Assembly (NCBI RefSeq): GCF_026213295.1
Contig: NC_079419.1
Coordinates: 25,995,206-26,059,205, forward strand
Direction: 5' to 3'
Length of the DNA stretch: 64,000 nucleotides
Origin: Gadus chalcogrammus
Taxonomy: Eukaryota > Chordata > Actinopteri > Gadiformes > Gadidae
Positions 17,852-29,452 of the stretch are shown here, piece by piece (position 1 is the first letter of the stretch; each line of letters starts with the position of its first letter). A program made the position numbers and the translations under genes. Below the pieces are notes generated by a model that ran no database searches, was not told where the DNA came from, and saw nothing but the letters and a program-made list of their open reading frames with translations.

Positions 17852-19948
17852 TTCAACTCACTGTACACCGCCAAATGTATTCGGACCACCTCCATCACTA
17901 CAAGAATGCCCTCACTACTGCCAAAACCTCATACTACTCCAACCTCATCAACACTGGTACAGGCAACAGCAGAGTCCTCTTCTCAACAGTCAGCCACTTA
18001 CTTCAGCCTCCTAAATCTCTCCCTCCAGACATTTCCACCACCCAATGCACTGCGTTCCTTGACTTCTTCAGCTCTAAAATCAACACCATTCACCAACAAC
18101 TGGCCTCATCTCGCACCCCTCTGATGACCCACCCTGGATGATCACCTCTGGCCAACCTCTCATCAGCTCACTCTCTGACTTCACCCTAGTAACAGAACAG
18201 ACCGTTTCAGAACTCATCCGCAAAGCCAAAACCACCACCTGTCAGCTCGATCCTCTTCCCACCTCCCTTGTCAAAGCATGTCTTCCGTCCATCTCCCCCA
18301 TGATCACCAACATAATTAACTCCTCCCTCACTACTGGTACTGTACCCCCCACTCTCAAGCTGGCTGCCATCACTCCCATCCTGAAAAAACCTGGTGCTGA
18401 CCCAACTGACCTTAACCATTACCGGCCCATCTCCAATCTCCCTTTCATCTCCAAAACACTTGAAAGGGTGGTTGCCGCACAACTACAGTCCCACCTCGAC
18501 ACTAACAATCTCCACGAACCGTTCCAATCTGGCTTCCGTCCAAAACACAGCACTGAAACAGCCCTAGTCAAAATCACCAACGACCTCCTCCTTGCAGCCG
18601 ACTCTGGATTACTCACCATTCTCATCCTCCTCGATCTCAGCGCAGCATTCGACACCATCTCCCACCCTCTGCTCCTGGACCGCCTAGCTGGTATTGGGAT
18701 CACTGGTGCTGCACTCTCCTGGTTTACATCCTACCTCACCGGCCGTCAACAATTTGTTCAACTAAGCAACCACAAGTCTGGGTGTTCAGTGTCTCACTGG
18801 GTGTCCCCCAGGGGTCAGTCTTGGGTCCACTCCTCTTCACCACTTACCTCCTCCCACTGGGCACACTCCTCCGTCACCATGGGGTCCATTTTCACTGCTA
18901 CGCTGACGACACACAGGTCTACATCTCCACCAAACCCACCGCTGCCATCCCCCCCACTTCCCTCATCACGTGCCTGGAAGAGATCCGGAGCTGGTTGAGC
19001 AGGACTTCCTGAAACTCAATGGAAACAAGACCGAGGCCCTGCTCATCGGATCCAAATCCACCCTCACTAAATCACAACACACCCCAGCTCCACTCATAAT
19101 TATCGATGGATTCCCAGTACCCTTCTCCTCCAAAGTCAAGAGCCTCGGCGTCATCCTGGACAACACCCTCTCATTCGCACCCCATATTCACAACATCACC
19201 CGGACTGCATTCTTCCACCTCCGCAACATCGCCAGACTCCGCCCATCATTGACCCAATCCAGCACTGAAATCCTAGTTCACTCATTTGTCACATCACGCA
19301 TAGACTACTGCAACGCCCTCCTCACCGGACTCCCCACCAAACTCATCAACAGACTGCAGATCATTCAGAACTCAGCCGCCCGGATCATCACCCGCACCAA
19401 ATCATCTGACCACATCACCCCTGTCCTCATTCAACTTCACTGGCTCCCAGTACATTACCGCATCCAATACAAAACCCTACTCCTCACCTACAAAGCTCTC
19501 CACAACCTAGCCCCCAGTTATCTCTGCGACCTCCTCCAAGAATACACTCCCTCCCGCTCCCTCCGCTCAACCTGCTGGACTACTATGTATCCCCACATCA
19601 CGACTCACTTCAATGGGTGCCCGGTCATTCAGCTGTTCAGCACCCAGGCTCTGGAACTCCCCCCACACATAAAACAGTCAGACACCATTACAACCTTCAA
19701 GTCACAACTCAAAACTCACCTGTTCAAACTCGCACACAACGTCTAACTGATCACTGTTTTGATAGTTTTTTTTTTGTTTTGTTTTGTCTTGTTTTTGTTT
19801 TATTTATTTCTTATTGCTTATGTTTATTTATTTATTTATTTTTTTTCCACAATGTCTTGTTTTTTTTAAAAAATGTATGATGACTCTGTAAGGTGACCTT
19901 GGGTGTTTTGAAAGGCGCCTCTAAATTAAATGTATTATTATTATTATT
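17852..19948 (+). mobile_element. L2-like LINE, 5' truncated
   Basis: The RT part and C-terminal region of a CR1/L2-type non-LTR retrotransposon end with the 3' tail 'aggcgcctctaaattaaatg' and a TAT/TTA repeat (about 19,906-19,948). The endonuclease half is missing, as is usual for truncated LINE copies. It interrupts the exon-like unit copy A: the sequence up to 17,851 and from 19,949 is continuous in the second copy at 26,7xx. Confidence 0.85.
17875..19746 (+). pseudogene. L2-like reverse transcriptase, frameshifted
   Basis: Blocks in order: [20 protein letters not shown] (about 18,205), [19 protein letters not shown] (about 18,418), FQSGFRPKHSTETALVK, ILLDLSAAFDTISHPLLLD (about 18,625), GVPQGSVLGPLLFTTYLLPL (about 18,800), [13 protein letters not shown] (about 18,890) and the C-terminal region with [19 protein letters not shown] and [17 protein letters not shown] (about 19,305-19,490). 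The catalytic YADD and AAFDT motifs are intact. The domain is split over four frames (17,875-18,141; 18,138-18,998; 18,782-19,012; 18,970-19,746), so the copy is dead. The motif set fits the L2 branch of the CR1 group. Confidence 0.88.
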
Positions 19949-20160
19949 ACTACAACACAATACAATACAATAAAATACAATACAATACAATACAATACAA
20001 TACAATACAGTGTACAATGGTGGTCAGAAGTGCGAAGGTGGCTATGCAGAGTCGAGGTGGACTCTGAACAGGTAAGTCTTTTTCGGAAGATAGCGACTTC
20101 AGCTATACTACTACTTCAGCTACCACAACTACTTCAGCTACTACCTACTAACTACTACTA
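19949..20160 (+). other. Exon-like unit copy A, right part
   Basis: A degenerate ACAAT repeat is followed by 'gtacaatggtggtcagaagt', 'gtcgaggtggactctgaaca' and a strong donor-like 'caggtaagt' (about 20,069-20,077), then 'cttcagctatactactact'. The same sequence follows the second foldback element at 26,755-26,930. A 3-4 unit start of the CTACTACTTCAG minisatellite closes it. Confidence 0.6.
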
Positions 20161-20318
20161 CTTCATTTACATTTACATTTAGGGCATTTAGCAGACGCTT
20201 TTATCCAAAGCGACTTACAATAAGTACATTTGTCATAAGAAGTGCATCAATATATCGCTGTCGGTACAGAAAGGATGTTCATAGAACCAAGTGCAAGTAC
20301 CACGATCCCTGAATCAAT
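20161..20318. repeat. Dispersed teleost repeat fragment
   Basis: The stretch 'gggcatttagcagacgctt' followed by 'ttatccaaagcgacttacaa' is one of the most common dispersed sequence stretches of teleost DNA. It is preceded by a TTTACAT tandem. I cannot assign it to a named family from sequence alone. Confidence 0.55.
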
Positions 20319-20964
20319 TCCCTGTTGGTAACCCTTCCTTTTACAGTCCCCTAATTACTAGGTATTTACCCGGTACATACATGGTAAATTATAGTGTATT
20401 ACTGGGTAATTACCACTGGTAATAAGAAGGTAAATACAGAGGTAGTTACCTGGTAAATACATGGTAAATCATAGTGTATTACTGGGTAATTACCACTGGT
20501 AATAAGAAGGTAAATACAGAGGAATTATCCGGTAAATTATAGTGTATTACTGTGTAATTACCACTGGTAATAAGAAGGTAAATACAGAGGAATTACAGCT
20601 GATGTACCAAGTAAAACCTCCACTATTACCCATCAACTCAACTAAGTAGCGTGTAGTTGTAACTGTTTTAGGTTCGTAATAACTCCGACATTGTGTTCTT
20701 CCTAGGAAATTAGGCAACCAATTCTTAGAAACACCTATTATCCAAGGTTTATGTTGGTAACAGCCCAAATTTAATGATGTACTATCTAGAAATTAGCATA
20801 GTACTTCCCAATAAAATACTTTTTCTTAGTTATTATTCATAGCTACACCCATTTAGAAAGGGTTTATTCGATTTACCACTATGGAATTACTTACCTGGTA
20901 ACAACATCTGCAGGAATCTGTTTTCCTCTAGTGTCATGGTACATCTTCTTAAATACTGGGTACG

Positions 20965-22400
20965 AAGCAGTTTGTTTCCATGGTATTACCAGGTTCTTAC
21001 CATATCATTTATAATAGATATTCCATTATCCATGCAGTCAACACAAACATGTACCATGTACGTTCTGCGACATTACCAAGTAAAACACGACAATTTACCC
21101 AGTAAGTAAGCTGAAATTGTACTGTAAAAGGAAGCCTCGTTTGTTTCCATGGTATTACCAGGTTCTTACCATATAATTTATAATAGATACATTCCATTGT
21201 CCATGCAGTCAACACAAACTTGTACCATGTACGTTCTGCGACGTTACCAAGTAAAACACGACAATTTACCCAGTAATTAAGCTGAAACTGTACTGTAAAA
21301 GGAAGCCTCGCTTGTTTCCATGGTATTACCAGGTTCTTACCATAATTTGTAATCATTATTCCCTTTTCCATGCAGTCAACACAAACTTGTACCATGTACG
21401 TTCTGCGACGTTACCAAGTAAAACACGACAATTTACCCAGTAATTAAGCTGAAACTGTACTGTAAAAGGAAGCCTCGTTTGTTTCCATGGTATTACCATT
21501 TCTTACCATATAATTTGTAATACTATTCCCTTTTCCATCAGTCAACACAAACTTTACCATGTACGTTCTGCGACGTTACCAAGTAAAACACGACAATTTA
21601 CCAGTAATTAAGCTGAAACTGTACTGTAAAAGGAAGCCTCGTTGTTTCCATGGTATTACCAGGTTCTTACCATAAATTTGTAATCATTATTCCCTTTTCC
21701 ATGCAGTCAACACAAACTTGTACATGTACGTTCTGCGACGTTACCAAGTAAAACACGACAATTTATTAAGCTGAAACTGTACTGTAAAAGGAAGCCTCGT
21801 TTGTTTCCATGGTATTACCAGGTTCTTACCATATAATTTGTAATACATATTCCCTTTTCCATGCAGTCAACACAAACTTCTACCATGTACGTTCTGCGAC
21901 GTTACCAAGTAAAACACGACAATTTACCCAGTAATTAAGCTGAAACTGTACTGTAAAAGCCTCGTTTGTTTCCATGGTATTACCATGTTCTTACCATATA
22001 ATTTGTAATACATTATTCCCTTTTCCATCTAGTCAACACAAACTTTTACCATGTACGTTCTGCAACGTTACCAAGTAAAACACGACAATTTACCCAGTAA
22101 TTAAGCTGAAACTGTACTGTAAAAGGAAGCCTTGTTTGTTTCCATGGTATTACCAGGTTCTTACCATATAATTTGTAATACATTATTCCCTTTTCCATGC
22201 AGTCAACACAAACTTGTACCATGTACGTTCTGCGACGTTACCAAGTAAAACACGACAATTTACCCAGTAGTTAGCTGAAACTGTACTGTAAAAGGAAGCC
22301 TCGTTTGTTTCCATGGTATTACCAGGTTCTTACCATATAATTTGTAATACATTATTCCCTTTCCATGCAATCAACACAAACCATATATGTTCTGCAACAT
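20965..22400. repeat. 170-bp tandem subrepeats, FB2 left arm
   Basis: About eight units, each containing 'gtttgtttccatggtattac', 'ccatgcagtcaacacaaac', 'tgtacgttctgcgacgttac', 'aagtaaaacacgacaattta' and 'gtactgtaaaaggaagcctc'. The units are highly similar, with single-base indels; one unit near 21,950 is shortened. The 'actgtaaaaggaag' core matches the complement of the terminal 'cttccttttacagt'. Confidence 0.88.
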
Positions 22401-22605
22401 CGTTCACCAGTAGTGAAGCACTTTAATTGGCGTTAGTAAAATCCCAAACCAGTGTGATTGAAAGGCATATTAAAATTAAACAAAATCAAAGGGCTTAGCT
22501 TTCAAACTAATGCATATCTCACAAACAGGCACTGAACACTTAAGAAATCGGACAAAAAAAAGAGCCGTCCACATCAACTCAATTTAAATGTTACTGATGG
22601 GGTTT

Positions 22606-22863
22606 TCATAAAACACATGACAGTGTTATTGCAAGTGACCACAAGGAAGACTGCTTCAAACTCAATTTGAATAAGTGGTGAATGCCATGCAGCAATCTGC
22701 CTATGGGAGCATCTTTGTGGTCATTCGCAAACCAATGAGTCCACTCGATGAATGAGAGATGACTCTTTAGTGTCTTCTCTGTGAGGTATCCCTGCAGTCT
22801 CCACATCTGGGATTTGAAGGCTGACCAAGACCTGACCAGGTACCTCCAAATCTCCCCTTCCAT
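22606..22863 (-). other. Exon-like block in the FB2 left arm
   Basis: On the minus strand 'gattctttattacag' resembles an acceptor and is followed by an 85-codon open frame, with segments MEGEIWRYLVRSW, GYLTEKTLKSHLSFIEW and THWFANDHKDAPIG. The mirror copy on the plus strand at 24,480-24,689 has a 69-codon frame with the same middle part. Wobble-independent changes and end differences make function doubtful. I do not recognise the protein. It may be a fragment of a host exon captured by the element. Confidence 0.35.
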
Positions 22864-23545
22864 ACTGTAATAAAGAATCAGAATACAAGAAAATAAACAT
22901 TAGGACTGGTTCAATTAATGAACATTTCTAGAACATGTAGAACTCAAAGATTATTTTGTTTATTAGTTAAAAAAGGATGCTGGTCCTCTGGCCATTGTGT
23001 TTGGTCATATTGAGAGAAAAAGGCATACCCATAAATACAGTTAATAGGACGGGAGGGGACAGGCTGTTAGCTCCAGTTAGCCCTTTAGCATCGAGCTAGC
23101 GGAGCTTCTGTCCATTCAAAATAACTCGGACATGTTGTTTAAAAACCTATAACACCCAATTTATTAAATCATCCGGATTTAATCGGGCTCTCTCCCGTAC
23201 AGTTAATAGGACGGGAAGAGACAGGCTCTGTTAGCCCCAGTTAGCGCGATGCTAAAGAGCAGCTCTACAGGAGCATGCCACCTCAACAGGTGCAAGTTAG
23301 CCTCCGGTTTGATATTCGGTTTACCACCCAATCGGATTCATCAACATAAGTGCAATACATTAGCGGGCTTAGTATGTTGAGGACGGTTTAGGACACCGTA
23401 TCGGGAAAATCACAAACACATGTTGGCGCCATCAATGGCTGTGTAACGACGTCATTTACGTTCTGGCTGCTACCTGTTTTAGGGACCGTCAACAAATTAC
23501 ACTCACCGACTGGTGGCAGAGACGTTACCATGGAATTGTTTCAGG

Positions 23546-23791
23546 AAATTAATCACGCAAATATATTGCAATATAGTTAATCATAATGAAGTTAATAGTT
23601 TAATATTCGACAAAAATCGACTAAACTATATTTGAAATTATTAATTGCATCCCGTTTAACAATAATGCAATATATTAGCAAAGTTACCTGCAGTAAGTAG
23701 CAGCCCACCATTGGCAACTACTACTACTACAATCAGGTGACAAAATGTTTTTTTAGTGATTTTTATATTATTTTATATGATTTATTTCCAG
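23546..23791. other. FB2 loop
   Basis: About 245 bp of AT-rich sequence separate the arms, between 'ttccatggaattgtttc' on the left and 'gaaacaattccatggtaac' on the right. It contains no ORF of note. Confidence 0.7.
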
Positions 23792-24472
23792 AAACAATTC
23801 CATGGTAACGTCTCTGCCACCAGTCGGTGAGTGTAACTTGTTGACGGTCCCCTAAATCAGGTAGCAGTCAGCCAGGACGTAAATGACGTTGTTGCACAGA
23901 CATCAATGGCGACAACATGTGTTTGAGAAGATTTTCTCGATGCACCTTCCTCAACATACTAAGCCCGTAATGTATTGCACTTATGTTGATGAAGCCGATT
24001 GGGTGGTAAACCGAATATCTGGCGAATATCAAACCGGAGGCTAACTTGCACCTGTTGAGGTGGCATGCTCCGGTAGAGCTGCTCTTTAGCATCGCGCTAA
24101 CCGGGGCTAACAGAGCCTGTTTCTTCCCGTCCTATTAACTGTACTTATGGGAGAGAGCCCGATTAAATCCGGAGATTTTAATAAATTGGGTGTTATAGGT
24201 TTTAAACAACATGTCCGAGTTATTTGAATGACAGAAGCTCCGCTAGCTCGATGCTAAAGTGCTAACCGGAGCTAACAGCCTGTCCCCTCCCGTCCTATTA
24301 ACTGTATTTATGGCTATGCCTTTTTCTCTTTTCAATATGACCAAACACAATTGCCAGAGGACCAGCATCCTTTTTTAACTGATAAACAAAATAATCTTTG
24401 AGTTCTACATGTTCTAGAAATTGTTCATTAATGACAGTCCTAATGTTTATTTCTTGTCTTCCTGATTCTTTA
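23792..24472. repeat. Inner part of FB2 arm with duplicated 'ttaataggacggga' block
   Basis: Going outward from the loop: 'ggtaacgtctctgccacca', then 'aatgtattgcacttatgttg', then two copies of a block containing 'gagctaacagcctgt..cccgtcctattaactgta' (about 24,105 and 24,275). The mirror block is 23,030-23,545. No gene recognised. Confidence 0.6.
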
Positions 24473-24939
24473 TTACAGTATGGAAGGGGAGATTTTGAGG
24501 TACTGGTCAGGTCTTGGTGAGCCTTCAAATCCCAGATGTGGAGACTGCATGGGATACCTCACAGAGAAGACACTAAAGAGTCATCTCTCATTCATCGAGT
24601 GGACTCATTGGTTTGCGAATGACCACAAAGATGCTCCCATAGGCAGATTGCGCATGGCATTCCCCGCTTATTCAAATTGTAGAGGTTGAAGCAGTCTTCC
24701 TTGTGGTCACGTGCCATAACAATGTCATGTGTTTTATGAAAACACCATCCCAGTAACATTTAAATTGGTTGATGTGGACGGCTCTTTTTTTTGTCCGATT
24801 TCTTCAGTGTCAGTGCCTGTTTGTGAGATATTCATTGTTTGAAAGAGAAGCCTTTGATTTTGTTTAATTTTAATATGCCTTCATCAACAGTGGTTTGGGG
24901 TTTTATAACAACAATTAAGTGCTTAACTACTGGTGAACG

Positions 24940-26060
24940 ATGTTGCAGAACATATATGGGTTTGTGTTGATTGCATGGAAAAGGGAATAATGTATTACAA
25001 TTATATGGTAAGAACCTGGTAATACCATGGAAACAAACGAGGCTTCCTTTTACAGTACAGTTTCAGCTTAATTACTGGGGTAAATTGTCGTGTTTTACTT
25101 GGTAACGTCGCAGAACGTACATGGTACAAGTTTGTGTTGACTGCATGGAAAAGGGAGTAAGGTATTACAAATTATATGGTAAGAACCTGGTAATACCATG
25201 GAAACAAACAAGGCTTCCTTTTACAGTACAGTTTCAGCTTAATTACTGGGTAAATTGTCGTGTTTTACTTGGTAACGTTGCAGAACGTACATGGTAAAAG
25301 TTTGTGTTGACTAGATGGAAAAGGGAATAATGTATTACAAATTATATGGTAAGAACATGGTAATACTATGGAAACAAACGAGGCTTCCTTTTACAGTACA
25401 GTTTCAGCTTAATTACTGGGTAAATTGTCGTGTTTTACTTGGTAACGTCGCAGAACGTACATGGTACAAGTTTGTGTTGACTGCATGGAAAGGGAATAAT
25501 GGATTACAAATTATGTGGTAAGAACCTGGTAATACCATGGAAACAAGCGAGGCTTCCTTTTACAGTACCGTTTCAGCTTAATTACTGGGTAAATTGTCGT
25601 GTTTTACTTGGTAACGTCGCAGAACGTACATGGTAAAGTTTGTGTTGACTAGATGGAAAAGTGAATAACGTATTACAAATTATATGGTAAGAACATGGTA
25701 ATACCATGGAAACAAACGAGGCTTCCTTTTTACAGTACAGTTTCAGCTTAATTACTGGGTAAATTGTCGTGTTTTACTTGGTAACGTCGCAGAACGTACA
25801 TGGTACAAGTTTGTGTTGACTGCATGGACAATGGAATGTATCTATTATAAATTATATGGTAAGAACCTGGTAATACCATGGAAACAAACGAGGCTTCCTT
25901 TTACAGTACAATTTCAGCTTACTTACTGGGTAAATTGTCGTGTTTTACTTGGTAATGTCGCAGAACGTACATGGTACATGTTTGTGTTGACTGCATGGAT
26001 AATGGAATATATCTATTATAAATGATATGGTAAGAACCTGGTAATACCATGGAAACAAAC
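24940..26060. repeat. 170-bp tandem subrepeats, FB2 right arm
   Basis: Six units inverted relative to those of the left arm, seen through the repeated 'gaggcttccttttacagtac' at about 25,038, 25,210, 25,380, 25,549, 25,720 and 25,889. The left arm has about eight, so the arms differ in unit number although unit sequences are very alike. Confidence 0.88.
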
Positions 26061-26706
26061 TGCTTCGTACCCAGTATTTAAGAAGATGTACCATGACACT
26101 AGAGGAAAACAGATTCCTGCAGATGTTGTTACCAGGTAAGTAATTCCATAGTGGTAAATCGAATAAACCCTTTCTAAATGGGTGTAGCTATGAATAATAA
26201 CTAAGAAAAAGTATTTTATTGGGAAGTACTATGCTCATTTCTAGATAGTACATCATTAAATTTGGGCTGTTACCAACATAAACCTTGGATAATAGGTGTT
26301 TCTAAGAATTGGTTGCCTAATTTCCTAGGAAGAACACAATGTCGGAGTTATTACGAACCTAAAACAGTTACAACTACACGCTACTTAGTTGAGTTGATGG
26401 GTATTAGTGGAGGTTTTACTTGGTACATCAGCTGTAATTCCTCTGTATTTACCTTCTTATTACCAGTGGTAATTACACAGTAATACACTATAATTTACCG
26501 GATAATTCCTCCGTATTTACCTTCTTATTACCAGCGGTAATTACCCAGTAATACACTATGATTTACCGGGTAACTACCTCTGTATTTACCTTCTTATTAC
26601 CAGTGGTAATTACCCAGTAATACACTATAATTTACCATGTATGTACCGGGTAAATACCTAGTAATTAGGGGACTGTAAAAGGAAGGGTTACCTCCCTGTT
26701 TTGCAG

Positions 26707-26833
26707 CCATGATAGCAGCTACTGCAGTTGCCTACACAGTTAAGTACTACAATACAATACAATACAATACAGCGTACAATGGTGGTCAGAAGTGGGAAGG
26801 TGGCTATGCAGAGTCGAGGTGGACTCTGAACAG
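26707..26833 (+). other. Exon-like unit copy B, open with splice-like borders
   Basis: An acceptor-like 'tccctgttttgcag' precedes the unit and the donor-like 'caggtgagtc' follows it. Between them the frame from the ATG at 26,709 is open for 41 codons. It runs MIAATAVAYT, then YNT/IQYNT from an ACAAT repeat, then NGGQKWEGGYAESRWTLN. I do not recognise the protein. The acceptor lies exactly in the target site of FB2, so the insertion has separated the exon from its upstream intron. It may be a true exon of an unrecognised gene or a decayed duplicate. Confidence 0.35.
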
Positions 26834-27812
26834 GTGAGTCTTTTTCGGAAGATAGCGACTTCAGCTATACTACTACTTCAGCTACCACAACTACTTCAGC
26901 TACTACCTACTACTTCAGCTACTATTACTACTTCAGTTACTACCTATTGCTTCAGCTACTACCACTGCTACTTTGGCTACTACTACTTCAGCTACAACTA
27001 CTACTTCATCTACTACTACTACTTCAGCTATAACATCAACTACTACTTCAGCTACTACTACTTATACTTCAGCTACTATTACTTCAGCTACTACTATAAC
27101 TTCAGCTACTACTACAACTTCAACTACTACTACCACTTCAGCTACTACTACTTGAGCTACTACCTATTGCTTCAGCTACTACTACTACCACTTTTGCTAA
27201 TACTACTACTTCTACTTAAGCTACTACTACTACTTCAGCTACTACCTATTGCTTCAGCTACTACTACTACTACTACTTTGGCTAATACTACTACTTCTAC
27301 TTAAGCTACTACTACTACTTCAGCTACTACTAATACATCAGCTACTACTACTACTTCAGCTGCTACTTCAGCTACAACTACTTCTTCAGCTACTACTTGT
27401 ACTTCAACTACTACTACTTCTTCAGCTCCTACAACTACTACTTCATCTACTACTACTACTACAGCTATTACTACTACTGCAGCTACTACTACTTCAGCTA
27501 CTACAAGTACTTCAGCTACTACCTACTACTTCAGCTACTAACTACTACTTCAGCTACTACTACAGCTACTAGTACAACTTCAGCTACTACTACTTCTTCA
27601 GCTACAACTGCTTCTTCAGCAACTAATATTACTTCAGCTACTACTACTTATACTTCAGCTACTACTACTCCAGCTACTACTACTACTACAGCTAATACCT
27701 ACTACTTCGGCTACTACTACTACTTCAGCTACTACTACTACTTCAGCTACTACTACTATTAATTCAGCTACTTCTACTACTTCAGCTTTTACTTCTACTA
27801 CAGCTACTACTA

Positions 27813-27888
27813 TTTTTTTTTTCATTTCATAGTTATTATACAGGAAAGTATTAAAAGTAACAAAGTTTTAATTTAAAACGGGCCCTAC
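27813..27888. repeat. Insert 1 in the minisatellite
   Basis: A T-run is followed by 'tagttattatacaggaaag', 'tattaaaagtaacaaagtt' and 'taaaacgggccc'. A longer version is found at 28,553-28,860, so a minisatellite segment of about 740 bp together with this block appears to be duplicated. Confidence 0.65.
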
Positions 27889-28552
27889 TTGAGCTGCTAC
27901 TACTACTTGAGCTACTATTACTTCAACTACTACTACTACTTGAGCTTCTACTACTACTTCAGCTACTACTACTTCAGCTACTAATACTTCAGCTACTACT
28001 ACTTCGGCTACTACTACTACTTGAGCTACTACCTACTACTTCAGCTACTACTACTACCTCAGCAACTACTACTACTACTACTTCTGCTACTACTACTACT
28101 TCAGCTACTACAACAACTTCAGCTACTACTACTTCAGCTACTTCCTACTACTTCAGCTACTACTGCTACTACTTCGGCTACTACTAGTACAGCTACTACT
28201 ACTACTTCAGCTATTACTACTTATACTTCAGCTACTACCTACTACTTCAGCTAGTACTACTTCAGCTACTAACTATTACTTCAGCTACTACTACTACTAC
28301 TTCATCTACTACTACTACAGCTACTACTACAACTTCAGCTACTACTACTACATCAGCTACAACTGCTTCTTCAGCAACTAATATTACTTCAGCTACTACT
28401 ACTTATACTTCAGCTACTACTACTCCAGCTACTTCAGCTAATACATACTACTTCGGCTACTACTACTACTTCAGCTACTACTACTACTTCAGCTACTACT
28501 ACTATTACTTCAGCTACTACTACTACTTCAGCCATTACTTCTACTTCAGCTA

Positions 28553-28860
28553 CTACTTTTTTTTTCTTCATTTTATAGTTATTATACAGGAAAGTATTAA
28601 AAGTAACAAAGTTTCAATTTAAAACGGGCCCGTCTCTGTAAAATAGCTGATTTCCAGCAGGTTCCTGTTCTGCAGCACATATAACATGTAACACGGACAA
28701 GGCACATCACATGTCAAATTTACAAACAACAAATAACAGGGACATAGTGCGTCAGACATCAGTAGGACAATCATATAGACAGCAGACTGAGCACAGACAG
28801 TGATATATATAAGTCAGTGTTTGCAAGTGTATGTGTTGAGGAGTAACAGTTTATAAGCTT
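28553..28860. repeat. Insert 2 in the minisatellite
   Basis: It shares its first about 75 bp with 27,813-27,888 and then continues with unique sequence up to 'taacagtttataagctttac'. Unclassified dispersed repeat; no ORF. Confidence 0.6.
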
Positions 28861-29345
28861 TACTTCAACAACAACTACTACAACTTCAGCTACTACTTCT
28901 ACTTCAGCTACTACTACTACTTGATATACTACCTACTACTTCAGCTACTACAACTACTTCAGCTACTACCTACTACTTCAGCTACTCCTACTACTTCAGC
29001 TACTACCTAATGCTTCAGCTACTACTACGACTACTACTTTTGCTACCAATACTACTACTACTTCAGCTACTACTACTACTTCAGCTACTACTACTACTTC
29101 AGCTACAACTACTTCTTCAGCTACTACTACTACTTCAGCTACTACTACTAATACTTCAGCTACTGCTACTTTAGCTACTAATACTACTTCAGCTACTACA
29201 TCTACTTCAGCTACTACTGCAACTACTACTTCAACTACTACTACTACTTGAGCTACTACCTACTACTTCAGCTATTACTACTTCAGCTGCTACTACTACT
29301 ACTACTTCAGCTACTACAACTACATCAGCTACTACCTACTACTTC

Positions 29346-29452
29346 AGCTACTGCTTCAAGTCTAGTCTGGCCAAACGCAATTTCAAACTTCTGTGCTAAC
29401 CCTGTTACATAGATTTTTGACAATAAAGTACACTTGAACTTGAACTTGAACT
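29346..29452 (+). repeat. Retroposon 3' tail fragment
   Basis: 'tagtctggccaaacgcaat', 'tgttacatagatttttgac' and 'aataaagtacacttgaact', followed by a TTGAAC repeat, look like the 3' end of a short retroposon with an AATAAA motif. It lies in the minisatellite array without a gene. Confidence 0.5.

Larger units (their letters stand above)
20327..26692. mobile_element. Giant foldback element FB2 (6.4 kb inverted repeat)
   Basis: The ends are GGTAACCCTTCCTTTTACAG at 20,327 and its complement ending at 26,692. The whole interval is an inverted repeat with arms of about 3.1-3.2 kb around a loop at 23,546-23,791. It is flanked by the 8-bp direct repeat TCCCTGTT at 20,319-20,326 and 26,693-26,700. 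The flanks rejoin into the sequence seen unbroken at 17,786 ('gaatcaattccctgt...gcagccatgatagc'), so the empty site is visible nearby. Eight-base duplications fit hAT- or P-type transposases. No transposase is encoded. Arms contain GTAA/TTAC-rich ends, 170-bp subrepeats, an exon-like block and paired 'ttaataggacggga' blocks. It is therefore a non-autonomous foldback element. Confidence 0.9.

Noticed and set aside
20965..22400. Satellite DNA array as an independent locus
   Set aside because: The array is inverted in the right arm and enclosed by matched ends with a target duplication, so it belongs to FB2.
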